This document shows positions 1-8,500 of a DNA stretch of 13,503 bases, one piece after another (positions within the stretch are counted from its first letter, which is position 1; every line of letters starts with the position of its first letter). Origin of the DNA: Gammaproteobacteria bacterium (GTDB lineage: Bacteria; Pseudomonadota; Gammaproteobacteria; Xanthomonadales; Marinicellaceae); contig JAUHXW010000046.1 of the NCBI GenBank assembly GCA_030426705.1, positions 1 through 13,503 of the forward strand. Reading direction: 5' to 3'. Below the pieces are notes generated by a model. That model was not told the origin of the DNA. It ran no database searches and saw only the letters and a list, made by a program, of their open reading frames with translations. The translations under genes were made by a program, and so were the position numbers.

Positions 1-269
1 ACAGTGAAGTCCACGTGACCGGGCGTATCAATGATGTTGATGCGGTGGTCTTTCCAGAAACAAGTGGTGGCAGCCGATGTGATCGTGATGCCACGCTCCT
101 GTTCCTGTTCCATCCAATCCATGGTGGCATTGCCATCATGGACTTCACCTATTTTGTGAGAAATCCCTGTGTAAAACAGCACCCGCTCAGTGGTGGTTGT
201 TTTACCGGCATCAATGTGGGCCATGATGCCAATGTTGCGGTATCTCTCAATTGGTGTTTTGCGGCCCAC
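1..269 (-). CDS. fusA: Elongation factor G, N-terminal part (runs off the window)
   Basis: Translation GTPase that drives translocation of tRNA and mRNA on the ribosome and helps recycle ribosomes; cytoplasmic. Only the first 89 codons are present. Visible are the P-loop AHIDAGKT (residues 17-24), the switch I motif RGITI (59-63) and the G3 motif DTPGH (81-85), all intact. The start is a GTG at 269-267, giving MGRKTPIERYRNIGI, which lines up with the usual EF-G N-terminus. An AAAGGA ribosome-binding site lies 7 nt upstream (277-282), and the frame has no ATG between the rpsG stop and this GTG. The gene follows rpsG after 33 nt, the standard str operon order. Between the ITSAATT segment and DTPGH it lacks the short insertion I recall in E. 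coli EF-G. Identity is very secure; only completeness is unknown. Confidence 0.96.
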   Translation of the reverse strand, partial: MGRKTPIERYRNIGIMAHIDAGKTTTTERVLFYTGISHKIGEVHDGNATMDWMEQEQERGITITSAATTCFWKDHRINIIDTPGHVDFT

Positions 270-302
270 TTCAATATCCTTTCCTGCAGTGATCTTAAAA
301 GA

Positions 303-773
303 TTACCAACGGTAATGAGCAAAAGCCTTATTGGCTTCAGCCATTTTATGAACTTCTTCCCTTTTCTTCATGGCAGCACCACGATCATGCAAAGCGTCCA
401 TCATCTCACCTGCCAATTTCAATGGCATATTGGCTTCACCACGCTTACGGGCAGCTTCAATGGTCCAACGCATGGCCAATGCCATCTGCCTTCTTGGACG
501 CACTTCCACAGGAACCTGGTAAGTCGCACCACCAACACGACGAGATTTAACCTCAACCATAGGCTTAACTTTTTCTAAAGCCGCCTGGGTCAATTCAACC
601 ACATCACCTTTTTCTTTCTGAGCAATTTGCTCCATGGCACCATAGACAATCTTTTCTGCCACAGACTTCTTACCGCTTTTCATGACCATGTTGATGTATT
701 TACTGATCAGTTCACTTCCGTACTTTGGATCAGGCAACACGTCACGTTTAAAATTACTTTTCTTTCTAGACAT
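303..773 (-). CDS. rpsG: 30S ribosomal protein S7
   Basis: Primary 16S rRNA-binding protein that nucleates assembly of the 30S head and lies near the mRNA exit channel and E site. It is 156 aa, the normal bacterial length. It matches the family from the LPDPK(Y)GSEL segment near residue 14 through the VKSRRVGGATYQVPVEVRP block (about 75-93) to the C-terminal KMAEANKAFAHYRW. The ATG at 773 follows a purine-rich AGGGG about 6 nt upstream. It lies only 15 nt after the rpsL stop and 33 nt before fusA, so the three are almost certainly co-transcribed. In E. coli, S7 represses its operon by binding an rpsL-rpsG spacer of roughly 100 nt; that spacer is absent here, so any S7 feedback must act elsewhere. 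Confidence 0.98.
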   Translation of the reverse strand: MSRKKSNFKRDVLPDPKYGSELISKYINMVMKSGKKSVAEKIVYGAMEQIAQKEKGDVVELTQAALEKVKPMVEVKSRRVGGATYQVPVEVRPRRQMALAMRWTIEAARKRGEANMPLKLAGEMMDALHDRGAAMKKREEVHKMAEANKAFAHYRW

Positions 774-788
774 CTCTATCCCCTATGA

Positions 789-1160
789 TTATTTAGGTCG
801 CTTAGTACCGTATTTTGAACGACCTTGTTTACGGTTGTTCACGCCTGCTGTATCCAATGCACCACGGACAATGTGATAACGAACACCTGGCAAGTCCTTC
901 ACACGACCACCCCTGATCAATACGATAGAGTGCTCTTGTAAATTATGTCCTTCACCGCCGATGTAGCTGGTTACCTCATAGCCATTAGTCAATCTTACAC
1001 GAGCCACTTTACGCAATGCCGAGTTAGGTTTTTTAGGTGTTGTTGTGTAAACACGTGAACAAACACCCCTACGCTGCGGACATCCTTCTAAAGCCGGCAC
1101 ATTGGTCTTCTCGATTTTCGATTTTCTTGGTTTTCTAACCAATTGATTTACTGTTGCCAT
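789..1160 (-). CDS. rpsL: 30S ribosomal protein S12
   Basis: Decoding-centre protein of the 30S subunit, important for accuracy and the classic target of streptomycin-resistance mutations. It is 123 aa, against 124 in E. coli. The decoding loop TTTPKKPNSALRK has Lys43, and the second loop GGRVKDLPGVRYH has Lys88 and Asp89 (the residue methylthiolated in many bacteria). These are the streptomycin-sensitive wild-type residues. The ATG at 1160 follows AGGT about 11 nt upstream, a modest ribosome-binding site. It is the first gene of the rpsL-rpsG-fusA unit, with a near-consensus promoter at 1231-1259 and a terminator-like hairpin (1177-1212) between promoter and gene. Identity is certain. Confidence 0.98.
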   Translation of the reverse strand: MATVNQLVRKPRKSKIEKTNVPALEGCPQRRGVCSRVYTTTPKKPNSALRKVARVRLTNGYEVTSYIGGEGHNLQEHSIVLIRGGRVKDLPGVRYHIVRGALDTAGVNNRKQGRSKYGTKRPK

Positions 1161-1176
1161 ATGCTAATTTACCTAT

Positions 1177-1212
1177 AAAAAAATAAACGACAGGCCAGTA
1201 AATACCGGCCTG
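1177..1212 (-). terminator. Hairpin plus T-tract between rpoC and rpsL (terminator or leader attenuator)
   Basis: On the minus strand, CAGGCCGG (1212-1205) pairs with CTGGCCTG (1198-1191), extending to a stem of about 9 bp with one G-U pair. It is followed by TCG and a T-rich run interrupted by one A (1187-1177). This has the shape of an intrinsic terminator and probably ends rpoBC transcripts. It also lies downstream of the promoter at 1231-1259 and only 16 nt before the rpsL ATG, so transcripts from that promoter must pass it. It may therefore be leaky or work as an attenuator. Confidence 0.72.
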
Positions 1213-1230
1213 CCGAAAATAAGAACGGGG

Positions 1231-1259
1231 ATTTTAGTTATTTACCCCTTATTAGTCAA
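1231..1259 (-). promoter_or_regulatory. Sigma-70-type promoter for rpsL-rpsG-fusA
   Basis: On the minus strand, TTGACT (1259-1254; 5 of 6 to the -35 consensus) and TAAAAT (1236-1231; 5 of 6 to the -10 consensus) are separated by exactly 17 nt. The bases just after the -10 are CCCCG, a GC-rich discriminator of the kind found at stringently controlled promoters. The predicted start is near 1224, giving a leader of about 60 nt before rpsL. It is the clearest promoter-like sequence I found in the window, and it lies entirely in the rpoC-rpsL spacer. Confidence 0.7.
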
Positions 1260-1296
1260 GTACAGATTCAGGTTTTTTGAAGCTGCTCTTTCCTCA

Positions 1297-4200
1297 TTAC
1301 TCGTTCTCATCAGAGCCTAACATGGGCTCTTCATCCAAATTGTTTAACTGATCCATCAATTCTTGCTCAGAATCAACTGCGCCTCCAGACAAATTTGCTT
1401 CGTTCACCATGGCTTGCAGTTCAGATTGCAACTCTGCTTCTTTAGACTGCATTTGCTCTTGGTGGTAAGCCAAACCTGTACCTGCCGGAATCAATCGACC
1501 AACAATAACGTTCTCTTTCAAACCACGCAAGTAATCCTTGGTGCCTTTAACCGATGCTTCGGTCAACACACGTGTGGTTTCCTGGAACGATGCTGCAGAG
1601 ATGAATGAATCAGTTGCCAATGAAGCTTTGGTGATACCCAACAACAACACTTCGAAAGTGGCTGGAATACCATCTTGCTTGATGAATTCACGGTTGGTTG
1701 CAATGACTTCTTTGTAAGTCAATTGAGTTGTTTTCAGGTAATCGGTATCACCTGGCTCAACAATTTCAACTTTTCTCAACATTTGACGGATGATACATTC
1801 AATGTGTTTGTCGTTGATTTTCACACCTTGTAAGCGATACACATCCTGAATCTCGTTTACCAGATAGGCGGCCAAAGCTGTAACACCTTGTAAACGCAAA
1901 ATGTCATGTGGGTTTGGTTCACCTTCAACCACCACATCACCTTTTTCAACATGCTCACCTTCAAACACAATAATCTGACGCCATTTTGGAATCAAAGTCT
2001 CAACTTTTTCACCATCAGCCTGAGTAATCACCAAACGGTTTTTACCTTTGGTGTCTTTACCAAAACTGACAATACCCGATGCTTCAGCTTGAACAGCCGC
2101 ATCTTTTGGACGTCGTGCTTCAAACAAGTCAGCAACACGCGGCAAACCACCGGTGATATCACGGGTTTTCGATGAAGCTTGTGGAATCCTCGCCAAGAAG
2201 TCACCGACGGCAACATCCTGACCATTTTGAATGTTAATCACAGCACCTGGTGGTAAGAAATATTGTGCAGGCACATCCGACCCGGGAATCATGATGGGCT
2301 TACCTTTCTTATCTTCCAATCGAACCATTGGACGCAGGTCTTTACCTGCAGAACCACGTTGTTTTGGATCAGTAATGATGTAACTGGTCAATCCGGTCAA
2401 TTCATCGACACGCTCTTCTACTGTCACACCTTCTTTGAAGTCGCTCAACGCTACGCGACCAGCGACTTCAGATACGATTGGATGCGTGTGCGGATCCCAA
2501 TTAACAATGATGTCACCGGCTTTCACCTGTTCATTGTCTTTGATGTTAATCACTGCACCGTAAGGTACTTTATAACGCTCTTTCTCTTTACCTGATTTGT
2601 CCATTACTGAAATTTCACCAGAACGAGAAATAGAAACCAGTTTCTTATCGGCATTGGTTACGTGCTTGATGTTGTGCATTCTGATGCTACCGTCAGATTT
2701 AACCTGCACATGATCAGAAGCAGCTGCTTTAGATGCCGCACCACCAATGTGGAAGGTACGCATGGTCAGCTGTGTACCTGGCTCACCAATTGATTGCGCC
2801 GCCATCACACCCACAGCTTCACCGATGTTCACACGATGACCTCTTGACAAGTCACGGCCATAACATTGAGCACAAATACCGTACTCTGACTCACAAGTGA
2901 TGGGCGAACGCACAATGATGCTGTCCAAACCGTTTACCTCAATCACTTCAAGGCTTTCTTCACCAATCAAAGTACCTGCCTCAATAACCACTTCACCCTT
3001 GTGATTCTCAACATCGACAGCAACAACACGACCTAAAACACGTTCGGCCAATGTTTCAATCACCTCACCACCATCAACGATGGGTTGCATGACCAAACCT
3101 TCATTGGTGCCACAATCTGTTTCAGTGATAACCACATCTTGTGCCACATCAACCAGACGACGCGTCAAGTAACCAGAGTTTGCTGTTTTCAATGCCGTAT
3201 CAGCCAAACCTTTACGTGCACCGTGAGTTGACGAGAAGTACTGCATCACGTCCAAACCTTCACGGAAGTTGGCTTTAATCGGAGTTTCAATAATAGATCC
3301 ATCTGGTTTTGCCATCAGACCACGCATACCTGACAATTGACGCATTTGCGCTTGTGAGCCCCTGGCGCCTGAGTCAGCCATGATAAAAACTGAATTCATG
3401 GAATCTTGGTAAACCTTTTTACCCTCTTTGTCGGTAACTTCATCCTTACCCAAAACTTCCATCATGGCATTGGCCACGTCTTCATTGGCTTTTGACCAAA
3501 TATCAACAACCTTGTTATAACGCTCCCCAGCGGTTACCAAACCAGTGGTGTATTGCTCCTGAATTTTCAAAACTTCCTTATCAGCTTCTTCAAGAATGGT
3601 TTTCTTGGCTTCAGGAATGGTCAAGTCAGTTACACCAATTGAAATACCAGCAATGGTTGAGTATCTGAATCCAGTGTACATCAATTTATCAGCGAAAATA
3701 ACGGTCGCTTTGGTACCCAACTGGTGATAACACTCATTCAGCAAATTGGAAATTTCTTTTTTCTTCAAAGTTTGGTTCATATATTTGAAATCCAAACCTT
3801 TGGGCAAAATATCAGCCAGAATTGCACGACCTACAGTGGTCTCAACCAAATTGGTTGATTCCTCGCCCGTTTCTTCATCAGTGGTGGTCAATCTGACTTT
3901 AACCAAAGCCTGCAAAGAAACTTCATTGTTTTGATAAGCTCGATTGACTTCGCTCATGTCAGAGAAGATCATCCCTTCGCCTTTTTCATTGATCAAAGCA
4001 CGGGTCATATAATACAAACCCAATACCACGTCTTGTGATGGCACAATAATGGGCTCACCAGAAGCTGGTGATAAAATATTGTTGGTTGACATCATCAAAG
4101 TACGGGCTTCCAACTGTGCTTCGATTGACAAGGGCACGTGAACCGCCATTTGGTCACCGTCAAAGTCAGCATTGAACGCTGTACATACCAAAGGATGCAA

Positions 4201-5544
4201 TTGAATGGCTTTACCTTCAATCAACACAGGTTCAAAGGCTTGAATACCCAGTCTGTGCAAAGTAGGCGCACGGTTCAGTAAGATTGGATGCTCACGAATC
4301 ACCTGCTCCAGAATATCCCAAACTTCAGGTGTTTCGGCATCAACCGAACGCTTGGCGGCTTTAATGGTTGAAACAAAACCATCTTTTAACAAACGACCCA
4401 AAATAAATGGTTTGAACAATTCCAAAGCCATTTTCTTGGGTAAACCACATTGATGCAAACGCAGGGTAGGACCGACCACAATCACCGAACGGCCAGAGTA
4501 GTCTACACGTTTACCCAGCAGGTTTTGACGGAAACGACCTTGTTTACCTTTGATCATGTCTGCCAAAGATTTCAATGGTCTGCGGTTTGAACCTGTTACC
4601 GCACGGCCACGACGACCGTTATCCAACAAGGCATCAACCGACTCCTGCAGCATGCGTTTTTCATTACGTACAATGATGTCTGGCGCATGTAAATCCAATA
4701 AACGCTTCAAACGATTATTTCGATTGATCACACGACGGTATAAATCATTCAAGTCCGAAGTCGCAAAACGACCACCATCCAATGGTACCAGCGGACGTAA
4801 ATCAGGCGGCAAAATCGGCAACACAGTCAAAATCATGTGCTCAGGTTTGTTACCTGACTTATTGAACGCATCATACAAAGCAATTCGCTTGGACAAACGC
4901 TTGATCTTGGTGGCTGATTTAGTCGACTCAATTTCTTCGTGCATTTTCACCAATTCAGCATTGATGTCGATTTCTTCCAATAAAGAATAAATCGCCTCAG
5001 CACCCATCAGTGCTTTGAATTCATCACCCCAATTTTCAATCGCTTGCGCATATTGCTCATCTGTCAGCAATGAACCTTTTTCCAAATCAGTCATACCTGG
5101 ATCGGTTACCACAAATGATTCGAAATACAAGATACGTTCGATTTCACGTAAAGTCATATCCAGCATCAAACCAATGCGCGAAGGCAACGATTTCAAGAAC
5201 CAAATATGAGCAACCGGACTGGCCAATTCAATGTGACCCATGCGCTCACGACGCACTTTGGTCAAAGTCACTTCAGTACCACATTTTTCACAAACCACAC
5301 CACGGTGTTTCATGCGTTTGTATTTTCCGCATAAACACTCATAATCCTTAATCGGACCAAACACTGCGGCACAGAATAAACCATCACGCTCAGGTTTGAA
5401 TGTTCTGTAGTTGATGGTTTCAGGTTTCTTGACTTCTCCGTATGACCACGAGCGAATCAACTCAGGTGGCGCCAACGAGACTTTAATTGAGTTAAAGTCC
5501 TGGGTTTCTTTTTTAGGATTAAATAATTTAATTAAATCTTTCAT
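1297..5544 (-). CDS. rpoC: DNA-directed RNA polymerase subunit beta'
   Basis: Catalytic subunit of RNA polymerase that carries the active-site magnesium and contacts the DNA template. It is 1415 aa against 1407 in E. coli. The N-terminal zinc site is Cys70, Cys72, Cys85 and Cys88. The catalytic NADFDGDQM spans 458-466, with Asp460, Asp462 and Asp464. The second zinc site is Cys811, Cys884, Cys891 and Cys894. The bridge-helix/trigger-loop region, including AAQSIGEPGTQLTMRTFHIGG, is intact, and the long segment after it matches the large insertion carried by E. coli beta'. The C-terminal block SFISAASFQETTRVLTEA and ENVIVGRLIPAGTG is present, followed by an acidic variable tail. The ATG at 5544 has AGGAG 6 nt upstream and begins 15 nt after the rpoB stop, so the two are made together for alpha2-beta-beta' assembly. 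No truncation or frameshift is seen. Confidence 0.99.
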   Translation of the reverse strand: MKDLIKLFNPKKETQDFNSIKVSLAPPELIRSWSYGEVKKPETINYRTFKPERDGLFCAAVFGPIKDYECLCGKYKRMKHRGVVCEKCGTEVTLTKVRRERMGHIELASPVAHIWFLKSLPSRIGLMLDMTLREIERILYFESFVVTDPGMTDLEKGSLLTDEQYAQAIENWGDEFKALMGAEAIYSLLEEIDINAELVKMHEEIESTKSATKIKRLSKRIALYDAFNKSGNKPEHMILTVLPILPPDLRPLVPLDGGRFATSDLNDLYRRVINRNNRLKRLLDLHAPDIIVRNEKRMLQESVDALLDNGRRGRAVTGSNRRPLKSLADMIKGKQGRFRQNLLGKRVDYSGRSVIVVGPTLRLHQCGLPKKMALELFKPFILGRLLKDGFVSTIKAAKRSVDAETPEVWDILEQVIREHPILLNRAPTLHRLGIQAFEPVLIEGKAIQLHPLVCTAFNADFDGDQMAVHVPLSIEAQLEARTLMMSTNNILSPASGEPIIVPSQDVVLGLYYMTRALINEKGEGMIFSDMSEVNRAYQNNEVSLQALVKVRLTTTDEETGEESTNLVETTVGRAILADILPKGLDFKYMNQTLKKKEISNLLNECYHQLGTKATVIFADKLMYTGFRYSTIAGISIGVTDLTIPEAKKTILEEADKEVLKIQEQYTTGLVTAGERYNKVVDIWSKANEDVANAMMEVLGKDEVTDKEGKKVYQDSMNSVFIMADSGARGSQAQMRQLSGMRGLMAKPDGSIIETPIKANFREGLDVMQYFSSTHGARKGLADTALKTANSGYLTRRLVDVAQDVVITETDCGTNEGLVMQPIVDGGEVIETLAERVLGRVVAVDVENHKGEVVIEAGTLIGEESLEVIEVNGLDSIIVRSPITCESEYGICAQCYGRDLSRGHRVNIGEAVGVMAAQSIGEPGTQLTMRTFHIGGAASKAAASDHVQVKSDGSIRMHNIKHVTNADKKLVSISRSGEISVMDKSGKEKERYKVPYGAVINIKDNEQVKAGDIIVNWDPHTHPIVSEVAGRVALSDFKEGVTVEERVDELTGLTSYIITDPKQRGSAGKDLRPMVRLEDKKGKPIMIPGSDVPAQYFLPPGAVINIQNGQDVAVGDFLARIPQASSKTRDITGGLPRVADLFEARRPKDAAVQAEASGIVSFGKDTKGKNRLVITQADGEKVETLIPKWRQIIVFEGEHVEKGDVVVEGEPNPHDILRLQGVTALAAYLVNEIQDVYRLQGVKINDKHIECIIRQMLRKVEIVEPGDTDYLKTTQLTYKEVIATNREFIKQDGIPATFEVLLLGITKASLATDSFISAASFQETTRVLTEASVKGTKDYLRGLKENVIVGRLIPAGTGLAYHQEQMQSKEAELQSELQAMVNEANLSGGAVDSEQELMDQLNNLDEEPMLGSDENE

Positions 5545-5559
5545 GCTTTTCTCCTAGAC

Positions 5560-8500
5560 TTACTCGTTATCCAATTCCATGTTCAAGCCCAAGGCGCGAA
5601 CCTCTTTGACCAAAACATTGAATGACTCAGGAATACCTGAAACGGTGTTGTGATTACCATCAACAATGTTCTTATAAGTCGCATTTCTGCCTTGAACATC
5701 ATCAGATTTAACTGTCAACATTTCCTGCAAGGTATAAGCAGCACCATATGCTTCAAGTGCCCACACCTCCATCTCACCAAAACGCTGACCACCAAATTGT
5801 GCTTTACCACCTAATGGTTGTTGCGTAACTAACGAGTAAGGACCGGTTGAACGTGCATGCATCTTGTCATCAATCAAATGATTCAATTTCAGCATGTACA
5901 TATAACCCACGGTGACCTTACGATCGAATTTCTTACCGGTGCGACCATCGAACAAAGTGGTTTGCCCATCTTCATCAAGGCCGGCCAGTTTAAACAATTT
6001 ACGGATGTGTTCCTCTTTAGCACCATCAAATACTGGTGTTGCCATGGGTACACCACCCTTTAAGTTGCCTGCCAATTCCATGATTTCATCTTTACTGAAG
6101 CCACTGAAATTAACTTTGCCGTCTCCATCAATGTTATAAACTTCTGTCAGGAATTCCTTCATCTTGGCAGCTGTGGCCTTTTCTTCAAGCATTTGCTCAA
6201 TCTGGTAACCCAGACCACGAGCAGCCATGCCTAAGTGGACCTCTAAAATTTGTCCAATGTTCATTCGAGATGGTACACCCAATGGGTTCAAACAAATGTC
6301 CACGGGACGCCCATTCTCATCAAATGGCATGTCCTCTTCGGGAACAATCATTGAAATCACACCTTTGTTACCATGACGGCCTGCCATTTTGTCACCAGGC
6401 TGAATGCGACGTTTAACAGCAAGGTAAACCTTAACCATTTTCAACACACCAGGTGCCAAATCATCACCTTTCATGATTTTGGCTTTTTTCTCTTCAAAGC
6501 GTTTATCGAATATGGTTCGTTGCTCTGAAATTTGTTCTGCCAGTTCATCCATTTGTTCCGCCAGCTTATTGTCTTGTGGTTTGATTTCGAACCATTGATC
6601 CAATTCCAGCGTATCAAAATAGGATTCTTCAATCACAGCGCCTTTTTTCAAACCCGGTGCTTTGGTTACTTTAGCACCTAGTAACAACTCACGAATACGT
6701 TGGTGAATTACCGAGCGCATGATACGGAACTGATCATTCAGATCCTTACGAACCTGTTCGATTTCTTCCTGTTCAATGCGTTCTGCACGTGAACCTTTCT
6801 CAATGCCTTCACGAGTATAAACCTGTACATCAACAACAGTTCCGCTGGTGCCGGATTTAACACGCAAAGATGAATCCTTCACATCCAAAGCTTTTTCACC
6901 AAAGATGGCTCGCAACAATTTCTCTTCTGGGGTTAACTGGGTTTCACCTTTAGGTGTCACTTTACCCACCAAAATATCGCCAGGGCCAACTTCAGCTCCG
7001 ACATAAACAATACCAGAATCATCCAGTTTGGTTAGAGTACCTTCACTGATGTTTGGAATATCGGCTGTGATTTCTTCAGAACCCAACTTGGTATCACGAG
7101 CAATACAGGTCAATTCTTCAATGTGAATGGTGGTCAAGCGGTCTTCTTTAACAACCCTTTCAGAAATCAGGATAGAATCCTCGAAGTTGTAACCATTCCA
7201 GGGCATGAAAGCCACCAGCATGTTTTGACCCAATGCCAATTCACCCAAATCTGTAGACGGGCCATCAGCCAATACGTCACCGGCTTCAATGCGATCACCG
7301 ACTTTCACAATTGGCCGTTGGTTCACACAAGTGTTTTGGTTTGAACGCATGTATTTAATCAGGTTGTAAATATCAACGCCAGGGTCTTTTTCACCAATCT
7401 CTGACTGATCAACACGCACCACGATACGACCGGCATCTGATATTTCAACCACACCGCCACGTTTTGCTATCACGGTCACACCAGAATCACGCGATACGAT
7501 GCGCTCCATGCCAGTACCCACTAAAGGCTTATCAGCTTTCAAGGTTGGTACTGCTTGGCGTTGCATGTTAGATCCCATCAAGGCCCTGTTGGCATCATCA
7601 TGCTCCAGGAACGGAATCAAAGCGGCCGCCACAGAAACAATTTGTTTCTCTGACACGTCCATGTAACTGATTTCTTCAGCTTGTTTCAAGACCACTTCGC
7701 CTTTGTGACGACAAATGATGAATTCATCCGCAAATTTGCCGTTTTTGTCAAGTTTGGCACTGTTTTGCGCAATGGGATTGTCCGAATCCTGAATCGCTGA
7801 CAAGTACACGATTTCATCAGTTACTTTACCATTAACCACTTTACGGTAAGGTGTTTCCAAAAAGCCGTAATCATTGGTGCGGGCATATACCGCCATTGAG
7901 TTAATCAATCCAATGTTTGGACCCTCAGGTGTTTCAATAGGACACAAGCGACCGTAGTGAGTTGGATGCACGTCACGCACCTCAAAACCGGCACGCTCAC
8001 GGGTCAAACCACCAGGTCCCAAAGCTGAAACACGGCGTTTATGCGTGATTTCAGACAAAGGATTGTTTTGGTCCATAAATTGTGACAATTGGTTAGAACC
8101 AAAGAACTCTTTAATGGCCGCTGAAATCGGTTTGGCATTGATTAAATCTTGTGGAGTTAACCCTTCAGATTCAGCCACTGTTAAACGTTCTTTGACAGCA
8201 CGTTGTACACGAACCAAACCCACACGGAAAACGTTCTCCGCCATTTCACCGACAGAACGAACACGTCTGTTACCTAAGTGGTCGATGTCATCAACCTGAC
8301 CAATACCGTTTCGAATATTGACCAATTCTTTCATCACATCAACAATATCTTCATTGCTCAGGGTACCTGAACCTTCAACTTCTTCACGTCCCAAACGCAT
8401 GTTGAATTTCATTCGACCAACGGCTGATAAATCATACCTTTCTTTGGCGAAAAACAAGCCATCAAACAAGGTGCGTGAGGCTTCTTCAGTAGGTGGCTCA

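Noticed and set aside
15..578. Plus-strand open frame of 187 codons
   Set aside because: It is antisense to fusA and rpsG, whose protein sequences are clearly conserved; the translation resembles no known protein.
4550..4990. Plus-strand open frame of 146 codons
   Set aside because: Antisense to a conserved part of rpoC; it arises from codon bias of the real gene.
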